A stretch of 64,000 nt of DNA from NCBI GenBank assembly GCA_963769665.1, contig CAVYMQ010000003.1, positions 1,736,001 to 1,800,000 of the forward strand, read 5' to 3'. The notes below the pieces were generated by a model. That model made no database searches and was not told where the DNA came from. It was given only the letters and a program-made list of their open reading frames with translations. Of the stretch, positions 28,701 through 40,700 are shown piece by piece; position 1 is the stretch's first letter; each line of letters begins with the position of its first letter. The position numbers and the translations under genes are program-made. This DNA is from JACCTU01 sp963769665. GTDB taxonomy: Bacteria; Actinomycetota; Thermoleophilia; Gaiellales; Gaiellaceae.

Positions 28701-31700
28701 AAGGAGATCGTGTGGATGCCGTCGCCGGAAACGTTGACGCTCGTGCCCGAGTTCCAGCCGCCGCCGTCGACGGAGTACTGCGTGTTCGCGACACCGGAGC
28801 CGCCGTCGCTCGGGCTGAGGCCGACCGTGGTCGCACCCGACTGCCAGTCCGCGGGCGCGTTGTGCGACGTGTCCGGCGGGGTGTTGTCGACGCGCCTGCC
28901 GGCGACGACGGCCGAGGTGGTCGTATTGCCGGCGACGTCGGCGACGACGACCCTGAGGTCGTAGACGCCGTCCGAGACCGAGGTCGTCGCCCAGGTCTGC
29001 GAGATGCCCGTCCAGACGCCGCCGATCAGCGCCTCGTACATGACCACCGAGACGCCCGAGGCGACGGGCGGGCCGGGCGGGTCGTCGACGACGGAGCTCA
29101 GATTGACGGCGCCGCGGAGGTTCGCGCCGGGGTCGTTCAGCGAGGCCGTCGGCGGCGTGTTGTCGATCCGCCGCGGGCCGACCGGCGCGCCCTCGGTGAC
29201 GTTGCCGGCGACGTCGGTCGCGACCGTGCGGAAGAAGTAGAGGCCGTCGGGCAGCGAGGCTGTGTCGAAGGACGTCTCGTACGGATCCGAGTTGTCCGCG
29301 CCGATCGTCGACCAGGAGGCTCCGTCGGGGCTGACCTCGAAGACGACGTTGGCGACGCCCGAGCCGGTATCGCTCGCGGTGCCCTTGATCGCGACGACCG
29401 CGCGGAGGTTCGCGCCCGGGTCGTCGATCGCGGTCGCGGGCGGCGAGTTGTCGATGCGGCGATCCTCGATGGCGGCTGCCTGCGTCTCGTTGCCGGCGTT
29501 GTCGGTCACGACCACGCGGAGGTCGTAGAGGCCGTCGGTGACCGTGGTCGTGTCCCAGGCCGCGTTTGCCGTGACCCACGTTTCCGCGTCGGCGACCGAG
29601 TACTGGTACTCGACCGAGGCGATGCCGGACGGGCTGGCACCGGGATCGCTCTCGACGGAGGTGAGCGCGACGGTGAGGCGCAGGTTGGCGCCGGGGTCGT
29701 TCATCGTGGCCGTCGGCGGCGTCGTGTCGAGCAGCCAGGCCCAGTTCGACGGCGTCGCGTCGATGTTCCCGGCCACGTCGATCGCGCGCACGTCGAACGT
29801 CCGCGGGCCGTCGGCGAGCGGGGCGGTGGTGTGCGGCGTCGTGCAGGCAGTCCAGGCGCCGCCGTCGACGCTGCACTCGAACGTCGAGCCGACCTCGCTC
29901 GAGGAGAACGTGAAGTCGGGCGTCGAGTCGCGCGACGGATCGCCCGGGGTGGTGACCAGGGACGTGTCGGGCGTCGTGCGGTCGATCGTGACCTCGACGA
30001 TGGTGTCCGCGCTGCGACCGGCGAGGTCGCGTGCGGTCGCCTTCAGGTGGTAGACGCCGTCGGCGCCGGGGAGCGACCAGGCGGCCTCGTACGGGCCGGC
30101 GATGTCGGTGCCGAGCGAGCTCGAGGTCGTGCAGGCGACGCCGCCAGCGGTGCAGAGGAAGAACTCGACGTCGTCGACGCCGCTGCCGAGGTCGGTGGCG
30201 TCCGCGACGACCGTGAACGGGTCGGTGTCGGAAGCGTTGACGAACCCGAGGTCGACCGGCGTCGTGAAGGCGACGGTCGGGTCGGTGTTGTCGACGATCA
30301 CCGAGACGACCGAGGACGTCTCGACGTTGTCGGTGTAGTCGGTCGCGATCGCGCGAAGGTCGTGCGGGCCGTCGACGAAGGACGCTGTGGCCCACGAGGC
30401 CTCGTACGGCGCGCTCGTGTCGGTGCCGAGCGAGACCCACGTCGCGCCGTCGAAGACCTGGAGCTCGACCTGCTTGACGCCCGAGTGCGCGTCGGCCGCG
30501 TTAGCCGCGACGGTCACCGTGCCGCTGACCGGGCCCGGGTCGACGATCGAGACGGTCGGCTTCAGGTTGTCGACCCAGCGTCCGGTGAGGGCGGGCGTGC
30601 TGCTCGAGTTGCTCGCGAAGTCGGTCGCGATCACGCGCAGGTCGTAGAGAGCGTTGGGGACGCCGGTGGTGTCCCACGCCGCCGGGATGCTCGTCCAGGT
30701 GCCTGCACCTGCGGGCGAGCGCTCGAAGCCGACGGAGGCCACGCCGCTGCCGCCGGTGTCGGTCGAGGTGGAGTTGAGATTGACGGTGCCCTTGAGGTAC
30801 TGGCCGGGGTCGTCCATCGTCGCGACGGGCGGGACCGTGTCGACGACCCACGTGTGCGACGCGGGGGAGGGATCGACGTTTCCGCCGACGTCGGTCGCCC
30901 GGACCTCGAAGGTGTGGGAGCCCTCGCCGAGGGACGTGTAGTTCCGCGGGCTCGTGCACGCAGCCCACGCGCCACCGTCGATGCGGCACTCGAAGGTGGA
31001 GCCCGGCTGATCGGCCGAGTAGGTGAAGGACGCGTCGGCGTTCGAGTCCGGGGTCGCCGGCGCGGTGTCGATCGTGGTCTCCGGCGGAACCGTGTCGACG
31101 GTGAACGTTCGGGACGAGGGCGCCTCGACGTTGCCGGCGGCGTCGACCGCGCGGACGCGGATCGAGTAGTCGCCGTCGGCCGGGAAGCTCGTCCCCGCGA
31201 ACGCGAGCGACCAGGTAGCCGTTCCGGTTGCGGTGCGCCAGTTCTCGGAGCCATCCGCGAAGGCGGTCCCGTTCCAGTAGAGCGAGTCGGCCACGCGCTG
31301 GAGCGAGACCTCGACGCGGTCGAGGCCGACGCCGTCAGAGGCGGTGCCGGACGGGTTGTTCCAGCCGGCGCCGTTGTAGGAGCCGCCGTTCGCCGGAAAC
31401 GCGATCGCCGAGTTCGGCGCCGTCAGGTCGATCGTCCAGGTCTGCGCCGCGGGCGTCGGGTCGAAGTTCCCGGCGCCGTCCTGCGCGCGCGCCTCGAAGG
31501 TGTGCGCGCCCGCTGCGAGACCCGTGTAGCCCTTCGGCGACACGCAGGCGCTCCAGGAGCCGCCGTCGAGGCGGCACTCGTAGGTCACGCCGCCGGGGCC
31601 ACCGGAGAAGGCGAAGCTCGGATCCTGGCCGTTCGACGGGTTCGCGGGCCCGGAGTCGATCGTGGTGTCGGGCGGAGTGGTGTCGATCGTGAAGGTGCGG

Positions 31701-34700
31701 CTCGCGGGCGCCTCGACGTTGCCGGCGACGTCGCGCGCGCGCACGCGGATCGTGTAGCTGCCGTCGGCCGGGAAGGCGGCGGCGGCGAAGCCGAGGTTCC
31801 ACGAGGCGCCGCCGGCGTTCTGCCAGTCCTCGGACGCGCTCGCGAAGGCGGAGCCGTTCCAGTAGAGGCTGTCGGTGCTGCGCTGGATCGACACCTCGAC
31901 GCGGTCGAGGCCCGAGCCGACATCGGAGGCGGTGCCGCAGATGCCGCTCGGCGAGCAGCCGGTGTTCCAGCCGACGATGTTGTAGGAGCCGATGTTCACC
32001 GGGAAGCTCGTGGATGAGCTCGGAGCGGCGGTGTCGATCGTCCAGGTGAAAGAGGCGGGGGACGCGTCGGTGTTGCCTGCGCCGTCGGTCGCGCGCACCT
32101 CGAAGGCGTGCGAGCCGTCAGAGAGGCCGGTGTAGCTCTTGGGCGAGGCGCAGGACGACCAGCCGCCGTCGTCGAGTTGGCACTCGAACGTCGATCCGCT
32201 CTCGCTGGCGCTGAACGCGAAGTCGGGGCTTCCGGAGTTGCTCGGGTCGCTCGGCTGCGCCGTGATCGCGGTGTTCGGCGCGGTCGTGTCGATCGTCCAG
32301 GTGAAGCTGGCCGGGGTCGGGTCGGCGTTGCCTGCCGCGTCGGTCGCGCGCACCTCGAAGGTGTGCGATCCGTCGCTCAGGCCGGTGTAGCTCTTCGGGC
32401 TTGCGCAGGAGGACCAACCGGCGCCGTCGTGCTGGCACTCGAAGGTCGAGCTGCCCTCGCTGGAGCTGAAGGAGAAGTCGGGATCCGCGGAGTTGCTCGG
32501 GTCGCTCGGCTGCGCGGTGATCGTCGTGTTCGGCGCGGCCGTGTCGATCGTCCAGGTGAAGGACGCGGGGGACGCGTCGGTGTTGCCTGCGGCGTCGGTC
32601 GCGCGGACCTCGAAGGTGTGCGAGCCCTGGGTCAGGCCGGCGTAGCTCTTGGGGGAGCTGCAGGAGGACCAGCCGCCGCCGTCGAGCTGGCACTCGAACG
32701 TCGAGCCGCCCTCGCTGGAGCTGAAGGAGAAGCTCGGCGCGGTGACGTTGGACGGATCGCTCGGCTGCGCGGTGATCGTGGTATTCGGCGCGGCCGTGTC
32801 GACTGTCCAGGTGAACGAGGCGGGGGAGAGGTCGGTGTTGCCTGCGGCATCGGCGGCGCGCACCTCGAAGGTGTGCGAGCCGTCGGAGAGCCCGGTGTAG
32901 GTCTTGGGCGAGGCGCAGGACGACCAGCCGCCGCCGTCACGCTGGCACTCAAAGGTCGAGCCGCCTTCCGACGAGTTGAAGGAGAACGACGCGCCGGTCG
33001 CGTTCGTCGGGTCGCTCGGCTGCGCCGTGATCGTCGTGTTCGGCGCGGCGGTGTCGATCGTCCACGTGTAGCTGTCCGGGGTCGGATCGACGTTGCTCGA
33101 GGCGTCGGTTGCGCGCACTTCAAACGTGTGCGAGCTGTCGCTCAGGCCGACGTAGCTCTTCGGGCTGGCGCAAGACGACCAGCCACCGCCGTCGAGCTGG
33201 CACTCGAACGTCGAGCCGCCCTCGGAGGAGGTGAACGAGAAGCTCGGGCCGTCGTCGTTCGACGGGTCGCTCGGCTGCCCCGTGACGGTGGTGTCGGGCG
33301 CGGCCGCGTCGACCGTCCACGTGAAGCTCGCCGGCGAGGCGTCGGTGTTTCCGGAAGCGTCGGTCGCGCGCACCTCGAACGTGTGTGAGCCGTCGCTCAG
33401 GCTGGTGTAGCTCTTCGGCGAGGCGCAGGAGGACCAGCCGCCGCCGTCGAGCTGGCACTCGAACGTCGAGCCGCCCTCGCTCGAGGTGAAGGAGAAGTCG
33501 GCGTTCGCCGAGTTGCTCGGATCGCTCGGCTGGGCGGTGATCGTCGTGTTCGGCGCTGCGGTGTCGATCGTCCACGTGAAGCTCGCGGGCGTCCCGTCGG
33601 TGTTCGCCGCGGCGTCGGTGGCGCGAACGTCGAAGGTGTGCGAGCCTTGGCTCAGGCCGCTGTAGACCTTCGGCGAGCTGCAGGACGACCAGCCGCCGCC
33701 ATCGAGTTGGCACTCGAAGGTCGAGCCGCCCTCGGTCGCTGAGAACGAGAAGGAGGCGCCGGTCGCGTTGGTCGGGTCGCTCGGCTGCGCAGTGATCGTC
33801 GTGTTCGGCGCCGCCGTGTCGTAGGTCAGCGGGTACGCGTTCGGCGTTTCCGGGTTCGCAGCCGTGTCGGTCGCGCGGACGCGAACGACGTAGTCGTCGT
33901 CGGCGGGGAAGTTGGCGGTCGGGAAGGCGAGCGACCAGGACGCGGTTCCGGTCGCGAGGCGCCAGTTCTCGGTGCCGTCGGCGAAGGCGGTGCCGTTCCA
34001 GTACTGGTTGTCGGCGACGCGCTTGATCGAGACCTCGACCTTGTCGAGCGCGACGCCGTCGGACGCGGTGCCCTCGATGTCCGCCCAGGCGGTTGAGCTG
34101 TAGATGCCGCCGGAGGCGGGGAAGGTCACGACCGAGGCGGGAGCCGTCGTGTCGATCGTCCAGGTGAAGCTCGCCGGCGTCGCGTCGGTGTTGCCTGCGG
34201 CATCGGTGGCGCGCACCTCGAAGGTGTGGGAGCCCTGGCTGAGGCCGGTGTAGCTCTTCGGGCTCGCGCAGGAGGACCAGCCGCCGCCGTCGAGCTGGCA
34301 CTCGAAGGTCGAGCCGCCCTCGCTCGAGCTGAAGGAGAAGTCAGGCGCGGCCGAGTTGCTCGGGTCGTTGGGCTGCGCGGTGATCGTGGTGTTCGGCGCG
34401 GCCGTGTCGATCGTCCAGGTGAACGAGGCGGGGGAGAGGTCGGTGTTGCCCGCGGCGTCGGTCGCGCGCACCTCGAAGGTGTGCGAGCCCTGGCCGAGGC
34501 CGGCGTAGCTCTTGGGCGAGCCGCAGGAGGACCAGCCGCCGCCGTCGAGCTGGCACTCGAACGTCGAGCCGCCCTCGGAGGAGCTGAAGGAGAAGCTCGG
34601 CGCGGTGACGTTGGACGGATCGCTCGGCTGCGCGGTGATCGTGGTGTTCGGCGCGGCCGTGTCGATCGTCCAGGTGAACGAGGCGGGGGAGAGGTCGGTG

Positions 34701-37700
34701 TTGCCCGCGGCGTCGGTCGCGCGCACCTCGAAGGTGTGCGAGCCCTGGCCGAGGCCGCTGTAGCTCTTGGGCGAGCTGCAGGAGGACCAGCCGCCGCCGT
34801 CGAGCTGGCACTCGAACGTCGTGCCGCCCTCGCTCGCGCTGAACGAGAAGGAGGCGCCGGTCGCGTTGGTCGGGTCGTTGGGCTGCGCCGTGATCGATGT
34901 GTCCGGTGCCGTCGTGTCGACCGAGAAGGCGCGGGTCGCCGGAGCTGCAACGTTGCCCGCGGTGTCGGTTGCGCGGAGGCGGACGGTGTAGGCACCCTCG
35001 GCGGCGAAGTTCGCGCCCGGGAAGGAGAGCGACCACGAAGCGGTGCCCGTCGCGGTTCGCCAGTTCTCGGTGCCGTCGGCGAAGGCGGTGCCGTTCCAGT
35101 ACTGGTCGTCCGAGTCGCGCTTGATCGAGAGCTCGACGTTCTGCAGCGCTGCGCCGCCGGCGTCCGACGCGGTGCCCGCGAAGTCGCTCCAGCCGGCCAG
35201 GTTGTAGAACCCGCCGGCAGCGGGGAACGTGAAGACCGGGGTCGGATCGGTGGTGTCGAGCGTCCACGTGAAGCTCGCCGGGGAGGCGTCGGTGTTGCCT
35301 GCGGCGTCGGTCGCGCGCACCTGGAAGGTGTGCGAGCCCTGGCTGAGGCCGCTGTAGCTCTTGGGCGAGCTGCAGGAGGACCAGCCGCCGCCGTCGAGTT
35401 GGCACTCGAACGTCGAGCCGCCCTCGGTCGCCGAGAACGTGAAGCTCGGCCCGGTGACGTTCGACGGGTCCGCGGGCGACGAGTCGATGGCGGTGTTGGG
35501 GGCTGCGTTGTCGATCGTGAACGTGCGTGAGGCCGGAGAGCCCTGGACGTTCGTCGCGAGATCGGTCGCGCGTGCGCGGACGGTGTAGTCGCCGTCGGCG
35601 GGGAAGTTGCCTGCGGCGAAGGTCAGCGACCAGCTGGCCGTGCCCGTCGCCGTGCGCCAGTTCTCGGTGCCGTCGGCGAAGGCTGTGCCGTTCCAGTACT
35701 GGTTGTCGGAGACGCGCTTGATCGAGACCTCGACCTTGTCGAGCCCCGCGCCGCCGGTGTCGGAGGCGGTGCCGCTGAAGTCGTTCCAGGAGGCGTTGCG
35801 GTACGTGCCGCTCGCTGCCGGGAAGGCGAGGGTCGCGGACGGGTCGGTCGTGTCGACCGTCCAGGCGAACGACGCCGGGGAGGCATCGGTGTTGCCGGGG
35901 CCATCGGTCGCACGCACGTCGAACGAGCGCGATCCCTGCGTGAGGCCTGAGTAGTTCTTGGGCGAGCTGCAGGACGACCAGCCGCCGCCGTCGAGCTGGC
36001 ACTCGAACGTCGAGCCGCCTTCCGACGAGGTGAAAGAGAAGGAGGCGCCGGTCGCGTTCGTCGGATCGCTCGGCTGGGCCGTGATCGACGTGTTCGGCGG
36101 CGCGTTGTCGAGCGTGACGGTGTACGAGGTCGCCGCCTCGGTGTTGCTCGCGTTGTCGACTGCGCGAACCCGGAACACGTAGTCGCCGTCCGCCGGGAAG
36201 TTCGAGGACGGGAAGGTCAGCGACCAGGAGGCGGTGCCCGTCGCGGTGCGCCAGTTCTCGCTGCCGTCGGCGAAGGCGGTGCCGTTCCAGTACTGGTTGT
36301 CGGAGACGCGCTTGATCGAGAGCTCGACCCGCAGGAGCCCGGCGCCGCCGGTGTCGGACGCGGTGCCTGTGGGGGTGCTCCAGGAGCCGTTGCCGTAGAC
36401 GCCGCCCGACGTCGGGAAGGTGACCGTCGACGACGGGTTGGTCGAGTCCTCGATGTAGCCGGCGGCGCTCGAGCAGGCGGACTGGTTGCCCGCCGCATCC
36501 GTGGCACGGGCCGTATAGGAGGTCGAGGAGTTGTCGCCGACGTTCGGGGTGTCGAACCCTGCGCCGCCGAAGGCTGCGGCGGTGCCGGAGGTGACGGAGC
36601 CGCCGGTGCAGTCGTTGGTCGCGTAGACGTCGACCGTGGAGCCGGCCTCGGCGGTGCCGGTGATCCGCGGGTCGTTGTCGTTCGCGGGCGAGCCCGGGGT
36701 GGTCGAGAGCGACGAAGGCGCGCTCGGCGCGGCCGAGTCCTCGACGTAGGCGACGGCAGACGAGCAGACGGACTGGTTGCCGGCGGCGTCGGTGGCGCGT
36801 GCGGCGTACGAGGTGGTGGAGTTGTCGGTGACGTCTGCGGGGTTGAGGCCGGCGCCGCCGAAGGCTGCGGCGGCGCCGGAGGCGACGGAGCCGCCGGTGC
36901 AGTCGTTGGTCGCGTAGACATTGACGGTGGAGCCGGCTTCGGCGGTGCCGGTGATGCGGGGATCGTTGTTGTTCGCGGGCGACGACGGGGTGGTGGAGAG
37001 CGAGGACGGTGCGCTGGGTGCAACCGAATCCTCGACGTAGGAGATCGCGGACGAGCAGACCGACTGGTTGCCGGCGGTGTCGGTCGCGCGCGCGGTGTAC
37101 GGGGTGGTGGAGTTGTCGGCGATGTCTGCGGGGTTGAGCCCGGCGCCGCCGAAGGCTGCGGCGGTGCCGGAGGCGACGGAGCCGCCGGTGCAGTCGTTGG
37201 TCGCGTAGACGTTGACGGTCGAGCCCGCTTCGGCGGTGCCGGTGATCCGCGGGTCGTTGTTGTTCGCCGGCGAGGCGGGCGTGGTGCCGAGGGCGGACGG
37301 CGCGACCGGAGCGGCCGAGTCCTCGACGTACGAGGTCGCCGACGAGCACAGCGAGGTGTTCCCGGCGGCGTCGGTCGCGGTCGCGGTGTACGAGGTGGTG
37401 GAGTTGTCGGCGATGTCTGCGGGGTTGAGGCCCGCACCGCCGAAGGCGGCGGCGGTGCCGGACGCGACCGAGCCGCCGGTGCAGTTCGAGGTCGCGTACA
37501 CGTTGACGGTCGAGCTCGCCTCGGCGGTGCCGGTGATGCGCGGGTCGTTGTTGTTGGCCGGCGAGGCAGGCGTCGTACCGAGCGCGGACGGCGCGACGGG
37601 AGAGGCCGAGTCCTCGACATAGGCGACGGCCGAGGAGCAGCCGGACTGGTTGCCGGCCGCGTCGGTGGCCCGTGCGGTGTACGAGGTGGTGGAGTTGTCG

Positions 37701-40700
37701 GCGATGTCTGCGGGGTTGAGCCCGGCGCCGCCGAAGGCTGCGGCGGTGCCAGAGGCGACGGAGCCGCCGGTGCAGTCGTTGGTCGCGTAGACGTTGACGG
37801 TCGAGCCGACCTCGGCGGTGCCGGTGATCCGCGGGTCGTTGTTGTTCGCCGGCGAGGCGGGCGTGGTGCCGAGGGCGGACGGCGCGACCGGAGCGGCCGA
37901 GTCCTCGACATAGGCGACGGCCGAGGAGCAGCCGGACTGGTTGCCGGCGGCGTCGGTGGCACGTGCGGTGTACGAGGTGGTGGAGTTGTCGGCGATGTCG
38001 GGCGGGTTGAGCCCGGCGCCGCCGAAGGCGGCGGCGGTGCCGGACGCGACGGAGCCGCCGGTGCAGTCGTTGGTCGCGTAGACGTTGACCGTCGAGCCCG
38101 CTTCGGCGGTGCCCGTGATCCGCGGGTCGTTGTTGTTCGCCGGCGAGGCAGGTGTCGTGCCGAGCGCCGACGGGGCGACCGGAGCGGCAGAGTCCTCGAC
38201 GTACGAGATCGAGGAGGAGCAGGTCGACTGGTTCCCGGCTGCGTCGGTGGCCCTGGCCGTATACGGAGTCGTCGTGTTGTCCGCGACGTCCGGCGGGTTG
38301 AGGCCGGGGCTGCTGAAGGCTGCGGCGGTGCCGGAAGCGACGGAGCCGCCCGAGCAGTCCGACGTCGCATAGAGATTGACGGTGGAGCCGGCCTCGGCGG
38401 TGCCGGTGATGCGCGGGTCGTTGTTGTTCGCGGGCGAGGCGGGCGTCGTTCCGACCGTCGAGGGGGCGCTCGGAGCGGCCGAGTCCTCGACGTACGAGAT
38501 CGCCGAGGAGCAGGACGACTGGTTGCCGGCCGCATCGGTGGCCCGTGCGGTGTACGAGGTGGTGGAGTTGTCCGCGATGTCGGGCGGGTTGAGGCCGGGG
38601 CTGCTGAAGGCTGCGGCGGTGCCGGAGGCGACGGAGCCGCCCGAGCAGTCCGACGTCGCATAGACATTGACGGTCGAGCCGGCCTCGGCAGTGCCGGTGA
38701 TCCGCGGGTCGTTGTTGTTCGCCGGCGAGGCGGGCGTACTGGCTAGCGCGGAGGGCGCGGCGGGCGTGCCGGTGTCGATCGTGATCGCGAACGTTCCGAT
38801 CGCGGTGTTGCCCACGTTGTCCGTCGACCGGACGCGGAAGTTGTACGTGCCGTCGGCCGGGAAGCTCGAGCCCGCGAAGCCGAGGCTCCAGGTCGTCGTT
38901 CCGGTCGCGGCGTTCCAGACCTCGGAGCCGCTCCCGAAGGTGGTGCCGTTCCAGTAGTTGCCCGCGCCCTGGCGGATCGAGACGTCCACGGCGGCGATGC
39001 CCGACTTCGAGCTGTCGTTCGACGTGCCGCAGAGGTCGCCGGGCCCGGTCGAGCAGCCCGCGTTCCAGCCCGCGGTGTTGTACGAGGTGGTGTCCACCGG
39101 GAAGGTCACGGTCGGGGCGTTCGTCGACGAGTCGTCCGAGAACGTCAGCGTGGGCAGCGCGAGCGCGTTCGTCGCCAGGTCGAGGGCATCGACGACCTCG
39201 GTCGGCGAGCTCGTCGTGTTCTGCGCCCAGGTAAAGGTGTTCGAGTCGTAGGGCCCTCCGGCGGGCGTCGCCACGGTCGAGGCCGTATGCGTCCAGCCCG
39301 TCGTCGTCCCGCCCAGCGCGTTCGTGCGGCTGCCGCCCGGGCCGGAGCCGCCCGCGTTGTCGGTCACCGTGTTCCGGAGCCTGAAGTTGCCGCCTCCGCT
39401 CTGGACACCGCGGTACCAGACGGTCGTGCCGCCCAGGTAGGCCGAGCCGGCAGGGGTGACGCTGTTCAGTGCGAGCACCCCGGAGGTCGGGGCCGTGCGG
39501 TCGATCTTGAACGTTGCGGACACGCCCGGCGACTCGGTGTTCGAGCCGTTGTCCGTCGAGACCACGCGCACCGTGTAGTTGCCCTCGGCCGGGAAGCTCG
39601 CCCCGGCGAAGGTGTAGGACCAGCCGACGTCGTTCGCCGCCATCGTCGTGTTGAGCATGAACTCGGTCGCGCTGCCGAACGAGGCGCCGTTCCAGTAGTT
39701 GCCCGTGCCCTGCCGGATCGAGATCGCAACGCTTGCGATGCCCGACTGCGAGTCGGAGGCCGTCCCGCAGAAGCCGTTCGTCCCGCAGCCGGCGTTCCAC
39801 GCAGTGTTGTTGTAGTTCCCGCTGGCAGCCGGGAAGGTCAGAACCGAGGCGTTCGGGGCAGTCGAGTCAGTTGTGACCGAGATCGACTGGCCGACGTTCC
39901 GCTCGGCGGTGCCGGTCGTGACGATTGTCGATCCCGTGGCTGCGAACCCGTCATAGACGCCGGACGAGATCAAGCCCGTCGAATTGTTCACCGCGACGCG
40001 GCGCGGGCAGCCTGCGCCCGCGGCGCAGGTCGCGGGGAAGGTGTTGTTGCGCGCGAGCTCGCCGACGCCGATGCGCAGCGAGTTCGCTGCGACCGCCGGA
40101 AGCGTGATCGTGAGCGAGTTGGCTACCGCTCCGGCCGAGCTCACCGTACCGTTGTTGTCGACCCCCGACCAGGCGGTGATCGCGGCCGTGCCGGCGGTGC
40201 TGGCGCTGATGTTGAACTGATAGGAGCCCGACCCGTTGCCATCCGCTGCGGTCGCGCGCTTCCGGAAGGTGTAGAGGCGATTGCGCACATTGTTGGTGTT
40301 GGCGGTCTGGAGGACGAGTGTCCAAAGGCCGCTTGGGTCGCTGACCGTGTTCGAGTCCGACCTGATCGCGACGTGCGCGAGCAGGAAGTCGCCCTCGCGA
40401 ACCGCTGCGGGAATCGTCGGCGTGAGTGAGGTCGAACCCGCGCCGTTCTGGACCCCGGCGTTGTTCGAGCGGTAGGCGATCGGGTCGATCACATACGGAA
40501 CGGGAAGCTCGGCGTCGTCGAGGTCGAGTGCGAGCAGCTGCGACTTGCCGCGGTCGACGAGCTGCCACTGCGTGCCCGATGGCGTGACGTCCTTGCCGCG
40601 AGTGTCGAAGATCTTCGCGGGGCCGAGCAGCACGTCCGAGACGCGACCGGTCTTGTCGTCGACGAAGCCGACACGGCCGCCGTCGAGGAGACGCGCGCGC

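Noticed and set aside
28514..32017. Very long open frames antisense to the giant gene (for example 28514-32017 and 34226-35530 on the plus strand)
   Set aside because: They mirror the repeat units, are extremely Arg/Ala/Val-rich and begin inside repeats. High GC plus repeated codons explains the lack of stops.
36437..38767. Tandem array considered as a CRISPR array
   Set aside because: Units are 291 bp, contiguous and coding; there are no short repeats with unique spacers.
34341..39800. Long second minus-strand frame overlapping the giant gene
   Set aside because: Arginine/histidine-rich shadow frame of the same repeats, without domains or start signals.
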